A stretch of DNA of 64,000 nucleotides from Micromonospora alfalfae. Its GTDB lineage: Bacteria > Actinomycetota > Actinomycetes > Mycobacteriales > Micromonosporaceae. Below, in pieces: positions 36,525-45,920 of the stretch. Numbering within the stretch: the first letter of the stretch is position 1; the number at the start of each line of letters is the position of its first letter. The notes beneath the pieces were generated by a model. It saw only the letters and a list, made by a program, of their open reading frames with translations, made no database searches and had not been told where the DNA came from. The translations under genes and the position numbers were made by a program. Where the stretch lies: positions 62,001 to 126,000 of the forward strand of contig NZ_JAKKFH010000012.1 in the NCBI RefSeq assembly GCF_022230925.1, read 5' to 3'.

Positions 36525-37874
36525 GTGAGTCCCCTCCTCGCCCAGGATCCGACGCTGGCCGACTTCGGCCGGGATCCGTGGTGGTTGGTTCTCGGCAAGA
36601 TTGTCTTCGCGTTCGCCTTCGGTCTGCTGGCCACCCTGCTCGGCGTCTGGTTCGAGCGGCGCGTGGTGGGTTACATGCAGGTGCGGCCCGGCCCCAACCA
36701 GGTCGGCCCGTTCGGCCTGCTGCAGACCCTCGCCGACGGCCTGAAGATGGCCTTCAAGGAGGACATCCTCCCGAAGGCGGCCGACAAGGTCGTCTACTTC
36801 TTCGCCCCGACCATCTCGGTGATCTGCGCGGTCACCGCCCTGTCGGTGGTGCCGTTCGGCCCGATGGTGAGCATCTTCGGTCACCACACGCCGTTGCAGG
36901 TCACCGATGTGCCGGTGGCGGTGCTGCTGCTGCTCGCCTGCTCCTCGATGGGTGTCTACGGCATCGTGCTGGGTGGCTGGGCCTCCGGCTCGACGTACCC
37001 GCTGCTGGGTGGTCTCCGGTCGAGCGCCCAGATGATCTCCTACGAGGTCGCCATGGGGCTCAGCATCGTGGCGGTCTTCATGACCGCCGGCACGATGAGC
37101 ACCAGCGGGATCGTCGCCGCTCAGGGCGACGGCACCCAGCTGACCGTCTTCGGCCAGACCATCCCGGCGCCGGGCTGGTACGCGATCCTGCTGCTGCCGA
37201 GCTTCATCATCTTCTTCATCGCCACGGTGGGTGAGACCAACCGGGCGCCGTTCGACCTGCCCGAGGCTGAGTCCGAGCTGGTCGCCGGCTTCATGACCGA
37301 GTACAGCTCGCTGAAGTTCGCGCTCTTCATGCTCAGCGAGTACGTCGCGATGGTGACCATGTCCGCGGTCACCACCACGCTGTTCCTGGGCGGATGGCGA
37401 GCACCCTGGCCGATCACCATCTGGGAGGGCGCCAACTCCGGTTGGTGGCCGATGCTCTGGTTCTTCGGCAAGGTGATCGCGCTGGTCTTCGTCTTCGTGT
37501 GGTTGCGTGGCACGCTGCCCCGGCTGCGGTACGACCAGTTCATGCGGCTCGGCTGGAAGGTGCTGCTGCCGATCAACCTGGTCTGGATCCTGGTCCTGTC
37601 GGGCCTGCGCTCCATCGAGGACTGGGACACCCGCGGCAAGGTGATCGCCGTCGGCATCCCGGCCGGCATCCTGCTGATCGCCACGATCTTCTGGCCCAGC
37701 CGGCGCCCGAAGCCGAAGCCGACGACGCAGGAACAGGTCGACAACCGGCCGCACGGGAGCTTCCCGCTGCCACCGATGGATCTTCAGGTACCACCGAGCC
37801 CGCGCATCACGCGCGTGGTCGCCGAGCGGGAGCCGGCCAACATCGTTGCCGGCTCGGACTCCAGGGAGGTGTGA
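36525..37874 (+). CDS. nuoH: NADH-quinone oxidoreductase subunit H
   Basis: A 449-residue membrane subunit with eight or more helices that joins the quinone pocket to the proton pumps. Family motifs: [54 protein letters not shown] and [13 protein letters not shown] 36525 was preferred to an in-frame GTG nine bases earlier because GAAAGG is then 8 nt upstream. The hydrophilic ~50-residue C-terminal tail is an actinobacterial feature. nuoI starts 1 bp after the stop. Confidence 0.96.
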   Translation: MSPLLAQDPTLADFGRDPWWLVLGKIVFAFAFGLLATLLGVWFERRVVGYMQVRPGPNQVGPFGLLQTLADGLKMAFKEDILPKAADKVVYFFAPTISVICAVTALSVVPFGPMVSIFGHHTPLQVTDVPVAVLLLLACSSMGVYGIVLGGWASGSTYPLLGGLRSSAQMISYEVAMGLSIVAVFMTAGTMSTSGIVAAQGDGTQLTVFGQTIPAPGWYAILLLPSFIIFFIATVGETNRAPFDLPEAESELVAGFMTEYSSLKFALFMLSEYVAMVTMSAVTTTLFLGGWRAPWPITIWEGANSGWWPMLWFFGKVIALVFVFVWLRGTLPRLRYDQFMRLGWKVLLPINLVWILVLSGLRSIEDWDTRGKVIAVGIPAGILLIATIFWPSRRPKPKPTTQEQVDNRPHGSFPLPPMDLQVPPSPRITRVVAEREPANIVAGSDSREV

Positions 37875-37875
37875 C

Positions 37876-38517
37876 GTGGGCGCGATCACCGGAACGTTCA
37901 AGGGATTCGGTGTCACCTTCTCGCACATGTTCAGGAAGGTCGTCACGACCGACTACCCGTTCAAGCCGCCGGTGTCGGCGCCGCGCTACCACGGGCGGCA
38001 CATCCTCAACCGGCACCCGGACGGCCTGGAGAAGTGCATCGGCTGCGAGCTGTGCGCCTGGGCCTGCCCGGCGGACGCGATCTACGTCGAGGGTGGCGAC
38101 AACACCGACGAGCAGCGCTTCTCGCCGGGTGAGCGGTACGCCAGCATCTACCAGATCAACTACGCCCGCTGCATCTTCTGCGGGCTGTGCATCGAGGCCT
38201 GCCCGACCCGGTCGCTCACCATGAGCAACGAGTACGAGTTGGCGCGGGACAACCGGCAGGACCTGATCTTCACCAAGGAGCAGTTGCTCGCGCCGTTGCT
38301 GGAGGGCATGGAGCAGCCTCCGCACCCGATGCGGCTGGGTGACAGCGAGAAGGACTACTACGTCGGCGCGCTGGACAACCCGGGCACCTCAGCCGGTGCG
38401 GAGACGTCCCCGATGGGCCCCGGCCGCTACAAGGTCGAGGAGCACCCCGGCGTGACGTTCCCGGGCGCCGAGCAGGCCGCCCAGCGCGTGGCGGCCGGCA
38501 AGGGAGAGGAAGCATGA
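37876..38517 (+). CDS. nuoI: NADH-quinone oxidoreductase subunit I
   Basis: A 213-residue subunit with two [4Fe-4S] motifs, [15 protein letters not shown] and [15 protein letters not shown], carrying clusters N6a and N6b between NuoG and NuoB. GTG start with GGGAGG upstream; its stop overlaps nuoJ (ATGA). The C-terminal ~70 residues are charged and typical of high-GC Gram-positives. Confidence 0.97.
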   Translation: MGAITGTFKGFGVTFSHMFRKVVTTDYPFKPPVSAPRYHGRHILNRHPDGLEKCIGCELCAWACPADAIYVEGGDNTDEQRFSPGERYASIYQINYARCIFCGLCIEACPTRSLTMSNEYELARDNRQDLIFTKEQLLAPLLEGMEQPPHPMRLGDSEKDYYVGALDNPGTSAGAETSPMGPGRYKVEEHPGVTFPGAEQAAQRVAAGKGEEA

Positions 38518-39284
38518 CCACGTCTACGGTGCTCGCCGCCGCGGGTTCGGTCTCCACCGGCGAGGCGGTCACCTTCTGGATCCTCGCCCCGCTCGCGCTG
38601 ATCGGCGGGATCGGGATGGTGGCCGCGCGCAACGCCGTGCACTCGGCGCTGTGGCTGGTGCTGACCATGCTCTGCCTGGGCGTGTTCTACGTCCTCCAAG
38701 CCGGTCCGTTCATCGGCATGGTGCAGATCATCGTCTACACCGGCGCGATCATGATGCTCTTCCTCTTCGTCCTGATGCTGGTCGGTCGGGACTCCACGGA
38801 CTCGCTGATCGAGACGCTGCGCGGCCAGCGGGTCGCCGCGATCGTGCTCGGCCTGGGCTTCGCCGGCCTGGTCGGCACCGGGCTCTACCAGGCGCTGGAC
38901 CGGACCAACACGGTCGGTCTGGAGCAGGTCAACGCCGAGGGGAACGTGCAGGGCATCGCCCGGCTGCTGTTCACCAAGTACGTCTTCGCGTTCGAGCTGA
39001 CCTCGGCGCTGCTGATCACCGCGGCGGTCGGTGCCATGGTGCTGGCCCACGTCGAGCGGCGTAAGCAGGACAAGATCGACCAGGTGTCGACAATGAAGGC
39101 ACGCTTCGCCCCGGGTAACTACCCCGGCCCGAAGCCGGGCCCCGGCGTCTTCGCGACCTCCTCCTCGGTGGCCACCCCGGCCCGGCTGCCCGACGGCCGC
39201 CTGACCGACCGCAGCACTCCGGCGATCCTTCCGCAGCGCGAGCTGACCGCCGAGGAGACCTCGCTGAAGGGGACGGACAAATAA
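38514..39284 (+). CDS. nuoJ: NADH-quinone oxidoreductase subunit J
   Basis: A 256-residue membrane subunit with five helices; [21 protein letters not shown] is the conserved third helix with its pi-bulge near the quinone channel. Hydrophilic C-terminal ~75 residues. ATG overlaps the nuoI stop, and its TAA overlaps the nuoK ATG (TAATG). Confidence 0.96.
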   Translation: MTTSTVLAAAGSVSTGEAVTFWILAPLALIGGIGMVAARNAVHSALWLVLTMLCLGVFYVLQAGPFIGMVQIIVYTGAIMMLFLFVLMLVGRDSTDSLIETLRGQRVAAIVLGLGFAGLVGTGLYQALDRTNTVGLEQVNAEGNVQGIARLLFTKYVFAFELTSALLITAAVGAMVLAHVERRKQDKIDQVSTMKARFAPGNYPGPKPGPGVFATSSSVATPARLPDGRLTDRSTPAILPQRELTAEETSLKGTDK

Positions 39285-39601
39285 TGGAGACGTTCTTCTC
39301 GGTCGAGCCGACCTACTACCTCGTGCTCGCCGCGGTGCTGTTCACCATCGGCGCCGCCGGGGTGCTGGTCCGGCGCAACGCGCTCGTGCTGTTCATGTGC
39401 GTGGAGCTGATGCTCAACGCGGCCAACCTGACTCTGGTCACCTTCAGCCGGATCAACGGTGACCTCAACGGCCAGATCATGGCGTTCTTCGTGATGGTGG
39501 TGGCGGCGGCCGAGGTCGTGGTCGGGCTCGCGATCATCATGTCCATCTTCCGGACGCGACGCTCGGCGAGTGTCGACGACGCCAACCTGCTGAAGTACTG
39601 A
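39284..39601 (+). CDS. nuoK: NADH-quinone oxidoreductase subunit K
   Basis: A 105-residue, three-helix membrane subunit. The conserved Glu residues for proton transfer are seen in [14 protein letters not shown] and [11 protein letters not shown]. The start overlaps the nuoJ stop by one base. It belongs to the antiporter-like E-channel with NuoJ and NuoA. Confidence 0.97.
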   Translation: METFFSVEPTYYLVLAAVLFTIGAAGVLVRRNALVLFMCVELMLNAANLTLVTFSRINGDLNGQIMAFFVMVVAAAEVVVGLAIIMSIFRTRRSASVDDANLLKY

Positions 39602-39612
39602 GGGGTCCACCG

Positions 39613-41538
39613 GTGGAAGAGACTGTGGAATACGCCCAGGCCACGGGGCTACTCGGGGGCGTTTGGCTGCTGGTGGCGATCCCGCTGGTCAGCGCGGCCA
39701 TCCTGCTGCTGCTCGGCCGCCGGGCCGACCGCTGGGGGCACTGGTTGGGCGTCGCCGCCATCGGCGCCGCGTTCGTGCTCGGCCTGAGCTTCTTCTTCCA
39801 GCTGCGTGGCCTGGAGAACAAGTCGGTCGAGCTGAGCCTCTGGGACTTCATCGCTGTCGGTGATCTGCGCGTCGACTTCGGCCTGCTCTTCGACCCGCTG
39901 GCCGCGGTCTTCGTCCTGCTGATCACCGGGGTGGGTTTCCTGATCCACCTGTACGCGGTGGAGTACATGTCGCACGACGCGGGCCGTCGTCGGTTCTTCG
40001 CGTACTTCAACCTGTTCGTCGCGGCGATGCTGCTGCTGGTGCTCGGCAACAACTACGTGATGCTGTACTTCGGCTGGGAGGGCGTCGGTCTGGCGTCGTA
40101 CCTGCTGATCTCCTTCTGGACCGACCGGCCGAGCGCGGCCACCGCCGGCAAGAAGGCGTTCCTGATGAACCGCGTCGGCGACGCCGGCCTGGCCATCGGC
40201 ATCTTCATCATGTTCGCCACAGTGGGCACCACCCAGTACGACGAGGTGTTCAACGGTGTCGGCGCGCTGACCGGCACCACGGTGCTGGTCCTCGGCCTGT
40301 TGCTGCTGCTCGGGGCGGCCGGCAAGTCCGGTCAGTTCCCGCTCCAGGCATGGTTGCCGGACGCGATGGAGGGCCCGACCCCGGTGTCGGCGCTCATCCA
40401 CGCCGCCACGATGGTCACCGCTGGTGTCTACCTGATCGCCCGGTCCAACCCGATCTTCTCGGCCAACTCGACGCTGCAACTCGTGGTGGTCAGCGTCGGC
40501 GCGCTCACCCTGCTGATCGGCTGCATAATCGGCGCGGCCAAGGACGACATCAAGCGGGTGCTGGCCTGGTCGACGGTGAGCCAGATCGGTTACATGTTCC
40601 TCGGTGTCGGCCTCGGCGGCGCGGCCTACGCGCTGGCCATCGTGCACCTGCTGGCGCACGGTTTCTTCAAGGCCAACATGTTCCTCGGCGCCGGCTCGGT
40701 CATGCACGGAATGAAGGACCAGGTCGACATCCGCCGCTTCGGTGGACTGTCCAAGTACATGAAGATCACCTGGTTGACCTTCATGATGGGCTGGCTGGCC
40801 ATCATCGGCATGTTCCCCTTCTCCGGCTTCTTCTCGAAGGAGCCGATCATCGTGGCCGCCTTCGAGCGGGAGGACTGGACCGCCTGGCTCTTCGGCGGTG
40901 CGGCACTGCTCGGCGCCGGGCTCACCGCGTTCTACATGACGCGGCTGTTCGTGCTCACGTTCCACGGGCCGCAGCGGTGGACCGAGGACATCGAGCACCC
41001 GCACGAGTCGCCGAAGCTGATGACCATCCCGCTGATCCTGCTGGCCGTCGGGTCGGTCGGCGCCGGCTTCCTGCTCGCCACGTCCGTTCCGGACTGGCTG
41101 ACGGAGACCGCCGGGCTGGGCGGCGAGCACGCGGAGCACGCGGCGGTCCTCTCGCACACCGTGATCACCATCCTGTCGCTGCTGGTGACAGTGCTCGGTG
41201 CCGGGCTAGCCTGGTTCCTCTTCCGGGCCGGCACGGCCACCGTGCCGCAGCCGGCCGGGGTGCTGGTCACCGCCGCCCGGCGCAACCTCTACACCGACAC
41301 GGTCAACGAGGCGGTCTTCGAGAAGCCGGGCATCTTCCTCACCCGGGCGCTGGTGTACCTCGACAACCGGGGCATCGACGGGCTCGTCAACGGGCTCGCC
41401 GCCGCGGTCGGCGGGGGCTCGGGCCGCCTCCGCCGGATGCAGACCGGCTTTGTCCGCTCGTACGCCACCTCGATCCTGGCCGGTGCGCTGCTGGTGATGG
41501 CGGCGTTCCTGGCGGTGCAGGCGGGGTGGTTGGCGTGA
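39613..41538 (+). CDS. nuoL: NADH-quinone oxidoreductase subunit L
   Basis: A 641-residue antiporter-like proton pump with about 15-16 helices. WEGVGLASYLLI carries the conserved Glu, GKSGQFPLQAWLPDAMEGPTPVSALIHAATMV (partly) the Lys/His channel, and HGFFKANMFLGAGSVMH a further Lys. The lateral helix HL is in the C-terminal ~110 residues. GTG start about 11 bp after nuoK. Confidence 0.97.
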   Translation: MEETVEYAQATGLLGGVWLLVAIPLVSAAILLLLGRRADRWGHWLGVAAIGAAFVLGLSFFFQLRGLENKSVELSLWDFIAVGDLRVDFGLLFDPLAAVFVLLITGVGFLIHLYAVEYMSHDAGRRRFFAYFNLFVAAMLLLVLGNNYVMLYFGWEGVGLASYLLISFWTDRPSAATAGKKAFLMNRVGDAGLAIGIFIMFATVGTTQYDEVFNGVGALTGTTVLVLGLLLLLGAAGKSGQFPLQAWLPDAMEGPTPVSALIHAATMVTAGVYLIARSNPIFSANSTLQLVVVSVGALTLLIGCIIGAAKDDIKRVLAWSTVSQIGYMFLGVGLGGAAYALAIVHLLAHGFFKANMFLGAGSVMHGMKDQVDIRRFGGLSKYMKITWLTFMMGWLAIIGMFPFSGFFSKEPIIVAAFEREDWTAWLFGGAALLGAGLTAFYMTRLFVLTFHGPQRWTEDIEHPHESPKLMTIPLILLAVGSVGAGFLLATSVPDWLTETAGLGGEHAEHAAVLSHTVITILSLLVTVLGAGLAWFLFRAGTATVPQPAGVLVTAARRNLYTDTVNEAVFEKPGIFLTRALVYLDNRGIDGLVNGLAAAVGGGSGRLRRMQTGFVRSYATSILAGALLVMAAFLAVQAGWLA

Positions 41539-41602
41539 TCGACCTCAATACGCCCGCCCCCGCCGGCGGACCACGCATCCACGACGGAGGTAAGGCCGCA
41601 TA

Positions 41603-43138
41603 ATGTCCAACTTCCCGTTCCTCTCGGTGCTCACCGTGGCGCCGCTGGTGGGCGCCCTGGTGGTGGCCTTCCTGCCGCGCCACCGCCCGGAGCTGGCAAA
41701 GCAGGTGGCGTTCGCCTGGTCGCTGCTCGTGCTGGTGCTCTCGGTGGTGATGTGGGTCAGCTTCAAGGCCGGCGGCCAGCGGTTCCAGTTCCACGAGTCG
41801 TACTCGTGGATTCCGAACTGGGGGGTCAGCTTCACCTTCGCGGCCGACGGCATCGCGCTGGTGATGCTGATGCTGATCGCGGTGCTGGTGCCGCTGGTGA
41901 TCCTGGCGTCCTGGCACGACGCCGAGTCGTCGAAGCGGTCGGTGCCCGTCTACTTCGCGCTGCTGCTGGTCCTCGAGTGCACGATGATCGGCGTCTTCGC
42001 GGCCGCCGACGTGTTCCTGTTCTACGTGTTCTTCGAGGTCATGCTGGTGCCGATGTACTTCCTCATCGGCAGCTACGGCGGCCACCAGCGGCAGTACGCG
42101 GCGGTGAAGTTCTTCCTCTACTCGCTCGTCGGCGGTCTGTTCATGCTGGCCGCGGTGATCGGCCTGTGGGTGGTCGGCGGAAAGACCTTCGACTGGCAGG
42201 CGCTGTCGCAGGTCGACATCAGCACCGGCACCGAGCGGTGGCTGTTCCTCGGCTTCTTCCTCGCGTTCGCCATCAAGGCGCCGTTCTTCCCGTTCCACAC
42301 CTGGTTGCCCGACGCCGGTGGCGCTGCCCCGGCGGGCGCGGCGGCGCTGCTGGTCGGCGTGCTGGACAAGGTCGGCACGTTTGGCATCCTGCGCTACTGC
42401 CTGCCGCTGTTCCCCGAGGCGTCGAAGTGGTTCGCGCCGTGGGCGCTGGCCCTGGGCGTGATCGGCATCGTCTACGCCGCGCTGCTGGCGGTCGGCCAGA
42501 ACGACCTCAAGCGGCTGGTGTCGTACACCTCGATCGCGCACTTCGGCTTCATCGGCGTGGGCATCTTCGCCTTCACCACCCAGGCCGGCACCGGCGCGGT
42601 GCTCTACATGCTCAACCACGGGCTGGCCACCGGCCTGCTCTTCCTGGTGGTGGGCATGCTGATCTCCCGGCGGGGCTCGTCGCTGATCAGCGACTTCGGT
42701 GGCGCCGGCAAGCTGGTCCCGTTGCTCGCCGGGGTGCTCTTCTTCGCCGGTCTCGCCTCGCTAGCGCTGCCCGGCACGGCGCCGTTCATCTCCGAGTTCC
42801 TGGTGCTGATCGGCACCTTCACTGTGAACAAGCCGGTAGCGGTCATCGCCACGCTCGGCATCATCCTGGCCGCCGCGTACGTGCTGTGGATGGTGCAGCG
42901 CACCACCCAGGGCACCCTCAACCCGGCGCTGACCGAGGTCGACGGCATGCGCCGCGACCTCAACCTGCGCGAGAAGGTGGTCGTCGCCCCGCTGATCGCG
43001 CTGATCGTGCTGCTCGGCTTCTTCCCCAAGCCGGTCACTGACGTGATCAACCCCGCCGTCCAGGCGACAATGGACGACATCGGCAGAACCGACCCGGCGC
43101 CGTCCGTGGGCGGCACCGTCCAGGAGGCGGCTCGGTGA
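41603..43138 (+). CDS. nuoM: NADH-quinone oxidoreductase subunit M
   Basis: A 511-residue antiporter-like proton pump with about 14 helices. FYVFFEVMLVPMYFLIG has the conserved Glu; AIKAPFFPFHTWLPDAGGAAP and LKRLVSYTSIAHFGFIGVG are the Lys-bearing helices. ATG follows GGAGG; a 64-bp spacer after nuoL holds no other feature. The stop TGA begins a junction repeat. Confidence 0.97.
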   Translation: MSNFPFLSVLTVAPLVGALVVAFLPRHRPELAKQVAFAWSLLVLVLSVVMWVSFKAGGQRFQFHESYSWIPNWGVSFTFAADGIALVMLMLIAVLVPLVILASWHDAESSKRSVPVYFALLLVLECTMIGVFAAADVFLFYVFFEVMLVPMYFLIGSYGGHQRQYAAVKFFLYSLVGGLFMLAAVIGLWVVGGKTFDWQALSQVDISTGTERWLFLGFFLAFAIKAPFFPFHTWLPDAGGAAPAGAAALLVGVLDKVGTFGILRYCLPLFPEASKWFAPWALALGVIGIVYAALLAVGQNDLKRLVSYTSIAHFGFIGVGIFAFTTQAGTGAVLYMLNHGLATGLLFLVVGMLISRRGSSLISDFGGAGKLVPLLAGVLFFAGLASLALPGTAPFISEFLVLIGTFTVNKPVAVIATLGIILAAAYVLWMVQRTTQGTLNPALTEVDGMRRDLNLREKVVVAPLIALIVLLGFFPKPVTDVINPAVQATMDDIGRTDPAPSVGGTVQEAAR

Positions 43139-43190
43139 GCGCGAGGAGTGAGCTTGCGAGCCCCGCAGTCGCGAACGAAAGGTCGGCACC
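43135..43190 (+). repeat. Junction repeat element, copy 7 (nuoM-nuoN)
   Basis: GTGAGCGCGAGGAGTGAGCT then GCGAGCCCCGCAGTCGCGAA then GAAAGG, ending just before the nuoN GTG. This copy and copy 6 are nearly identical over their 3' halves. Confidence 0.8.
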
Positions 43191-44744
43191 GTGACCGAGT
43201 TGAAGCTGCCGTCGATCGACTACGCGGCGATCTCTCCGATCCTGATCATGCTGGGTACGGCGTTGCTCGGCGTGCTGGTCGAGGCCCTGGTGCCTCGTCG
43301 CTGGCGGCACGTGGTGCAGTTGACGCTGGCGCTGCTCGCGGTGCTCGCGGCACTGACCATGGTGGTCCTCAGCGCCGATGAGCGGATCATCACCGCGGGC
43401 CAGGCGCTCGCGATCGACGGGCCGACGCTCTTCCTCCAGGGCGCGATCCTGGTGCTGGCCGCGATGGCGCTGCTGCTGATCGGTGACCGCTCGGTCGAGC
43501 GGGGCGGGGCGTTCGTCGCCCAGGCCGCGGTGACCGCGGAGTCGGCCGACGACCGGCGGCAGGCCGAGGGGCGCAACGGCCTCACCGAGGTCTACCCGCT
43601 GACCACGTTCGCTATCGGCGGCATGCTGATCTTCGTGGCGGCGAACGACCTGCTGACCATGTTCATCGCACTCGAGGTCTTCTCCCTGCCGCTCTACCTG
43701 CTCTGCGCGCTGGCCCGTCGTCGGCGTCTGCTGAGCCAGGAGGCGGCGATGAAGTACTTCCTGCTCGGCGCGTACGCCTCGGCGTTCTTCCTGTTCGGTG
43801 TGGCCCTGATCTACGGCTTCACCGCCGGCATCCCGGGTCGCCCGTCCGGCGTCGACTTCGCCACCATCCACGCGGCGGTGGGCGAGTCGCCGGCCAGCCC
43901 GGTGCTGCTCTTCGCCGGCATGGCGCTGCTCGCCATCGGTCTGCTCTTCAAGGCCGCGGCGGCCCCGTTCCACGTCTGGACCCCGGACGTCTACCAGGGC
44001 GCTCCGACCCCGGTCACCGGGTTCATGGCGGCCTGCACCAAGGTCGCCGCGTTCGGTGCCCTGCTGCGCGTCTTCCAGGTCGCGTTCGCCGACGCCAACT
44101 GGGACTTCACGCCGGTCCTGGGCGCGGTGGCGGTGCTGACCATGCTGGTGGGTGCGGTGCTCGCGGTCACCCAGACCGACATCAAGCGGCTGCTCGCGTA
44201 CTCCTCGATCGCCAACGCCGGCTACCTGCTGGTCGGTGTGTTGGCGCCGAGCCGCGACGGGCTGGCCGGCACGATGTTCTACCTGGTCGCGTACGGCTTC
44301 TCGGTGCTCGCCGCGTTCGCCGTGGTGACGTTGGTACGCGACGACGACGGCGAGGCCACCCACCTGTCCCGCTGGGCCGGGCTGGGCCGTCGGTCGCCGT
44401 TCTTCGCCGCGCTGTTCACGTTCATCCTGCTCGCCTTCGCCGGTATTCCGCTGACCAGCGGCTTCACCAGCAAGTTCGCCATCTTCGGGCCGGCGCTGGA
44501 GGGTGGCCAGGCCTGGCTGGTGATCGCCGGTGTGCTGACCAGCATGATTCTCGCGTTCCCGTACCTGCGGGTCGTGGTGATGATGTGGCTCTCCGAGCCG
44601 GGCGAGTCGACCCCGACCGTCACGGTGCCCGGTGGGCTCACCTCCGCCGCGCTGATGATCGGTGTGCTGGCGACCCTGGTGTTGGGTGTCGCACCGGCGC
44701 CGCTGCTCGATCTGGCTGCCGGAGCCGCCGAATTTGTTCGATGA
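43191..44744 (+). CDS. nuoN: NADH-quinone oxidoreductase subunit N
   Basis: A 517-residue antiporter-like proton pump with about 14 helices. MFIALEVFSLPLYLLCAL holds the conserved Glu; FKAAAAPFHVWTPDVYQGAPTPVTGFMA (partly) and TQTDIKRLLAYSSIANAGYLLVG carry the Lys residues. GTG start with GAAAGG about 10 nt upstream, at the end of a junction repeat. Last gene of nuo; a hairpin follows. Confidence 0.97.
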   Translation: MTELKLPSIDYAAISPILIMLGTALLGVLVEALVPRRWRHVVQLTLALLAVLAALTMVVLSADERIITAGQALAIDGPTLFLQGAILVLAAMALLLIGDRSVERGGAFVAQAAVTAESADDRRQAEGRNGLTEVYPLTTFAIGGMLIFVAANDLLTMFIALEVFSLPLYLLCALARRRRLLSQEAAMKYFLLGAYASAFFLFGVALIYGFTAGIPGRPSGVDFATIHAAVGESPASPVLLFAGMALLAIGLLFKAAAAPFHVWTPDVYQGAPTPVTGFMAACTKVAAFGALLRVFQVAFADANWDFTPVLGAVAVLTMLVGAVLAVTQTDIKRLLAYSSIANAGYLLVGVLAPSRDGLAGTMFYLVAYGFSVLAAFAVVTLVRDDDGEATHLSRWAGLGRRSPFFAALFTFILLAFAGIPLTSGFTSKFAIFGPALEGGQAWLVIAGVLTSMILAFPYLRVVVMMWLSEPGESTPTVTVPGGLTSAALMIGVLATLVLGVAPAPLLDLAAGAAEFVR

Positions 44745-44757
44745 CCGAAGGATCGAT

Positions 44758-44797
44758 CACCGGGGGTCGGCGCGTGTTCACGTGCCGGCCCCCGGTG
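44758..44797 (+). terminator. Hairpin after nuoN
   Basis: CACCGGGGGTCGGC pairs with GCCGGCCCCCGGTG (one G-T pair) around a 12-nt loop, 13 bp after the nuoN stop. No T-tract. It probably ends or reduces transcription before the polyprenyl synthase gene. Confidence 0.6.
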
Positions 44798-44834
44798 CGT
44801 ATCCCCGGGCCGGAGCAGGTCGAACGGGTGTGGC

Positions 44835-45920
44835 ATGGTTGATAGCGTGGTGAAACCGGCGGGCGAGCGTTCAGGTGCCTCCGGCTCCGGCGGTCGGCGG
44901 GGTCGGGCGAGCACGAGTCAGTTCGGCGCGCTTGGCCTCCATCTCGCCGATCCCCGTGTCGAGGCGTCAGTGCTGGGGCTTCTGGACACGGTCGAGGTCG
45001 AGTTGCGGGCCAGCGTGTCCAGTGCCGACCCGTTCGTCACCGAGGCCGCCCGGCACCTCGTCGAGGCCGGCGGTAAGCGGTTCCGGCCGTTGCTGGTGGC
45101 GCTCGGCGCCCAGTTCGGTGACCCGACCGGTGCGCAGGTGGTCCCGGCCGCAGTGGTGATGGAGCTCACTCACCTCGCGACCCTCTACCACGACGACGTG
45201 ATGGACGAGGCCGCCGTCCGTCGGGGCGCGCCGAGCGCGAACTCCCGGTGGACCAACTCGGTCGCCATCCTGGTCGGCGACTACCTCTTCGCCCGCGCGG
45301 CGGACATCGCCGCCGACCTGGGCACCGAGGCGGTCCGGTTGCAGGCGCGCACCTTCGCCCGGCTGGTGCACGGCCAGATCGCGGAGACGGTCGGGCCGCG
45401 CGCCGACGACGACCCGGTGGCCCACTACCTGCACGTGATCGCCGAGAAGACCGGCTCGCTGATCGCCACGTCCGCCCGGTTCGGCGGCATGTTCGGTGGC
45501 GCCGCCCCGGAGTACGTGGAGGCCCTCGCTGGGTACGGCGAGACGATCGGTGTCGCCTTCCAGCTCTCCGACGACCTGCTGGACATCGCCTCCGAGTCGG
45601 TGCAGTCGGGCAAGACCCCCGGCACCGACCTGCGCGAGGGTGTCCCAACCCTGCCGGTGCTCTACGCCCGCGAGGCGGACGACTCCGACGCGTCGTCGGT
45701 GCGGTTGCGGGAGATCCTGGCGACCGGCCCGCTGACCGACGACGTGCTGCACGCCGAGGCGTTGGGGCTGCTGCGGGAGAGCCCGGCGCTCAAGCGGGCC
45801 CGGGAGACGGTGCGCAGCTACGCCGAGGAGGCCCGCGCGCAGCTCGCCCCGCTGCCGCACGGCCCGTCCCGCAGCGCACTTGAGTCGCTCTGCGACTACA
45901 TCGCCGACCGCACCAGCTGA
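44835..45920 (+). CDS. Polyprenyl diphosphate synthase (menaquinone side chain)
   Basis: A 361-residue trans-prenyltransferase. The first Asp-rich motif is LYHDDVMDEA (DDxxD) and the second QLSDDLLDIAS (DDxxD-type), with GGKRFRPLL and the Lys-contact in GVPTLPVLYA. It condenses isopentenyl units to a long-chain diphosphate, most likely the octa/nonaprenyl tail of menaquinone, given the adjacent nuo and menaquinone genes. Chain length is not deducible with certainty. The N-terminal ~30 residues are Gly/Ser/Arg-rich. Its 3' end overlaps the convergent MFS gene by 25 bp. Confidence 0.88.
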   Translation: MVDSVVKPAGERSGASGSGGRRGRASTSQFGALGLHLADPRVEASVLGLLDTVEVELRASVSSADPFVTEAARHLVEAGGKRFRPLLVALGAQFGDPTGAQVVPAAVVMELTHLATLYHDDVMDEAAVRRGAPSANSRWTNSVAILVGDYLFARAADIAADLGTEAVRLQARTFARLVHGQIAETVGPRADDDPVAHYLHVIAEKTGSLIATSARFGGMFGGAAPEYVEALAGYGETIGVAFQLSDDLLDIASESVQSGKTPGTDLREGVPTLPVLYAREADDSDASSVRLREILATGPLTDDVLHAEALGLLRESPALKRARETVRSYAEEARAQLAPLPHGPSRSALESLCDYIADRTS

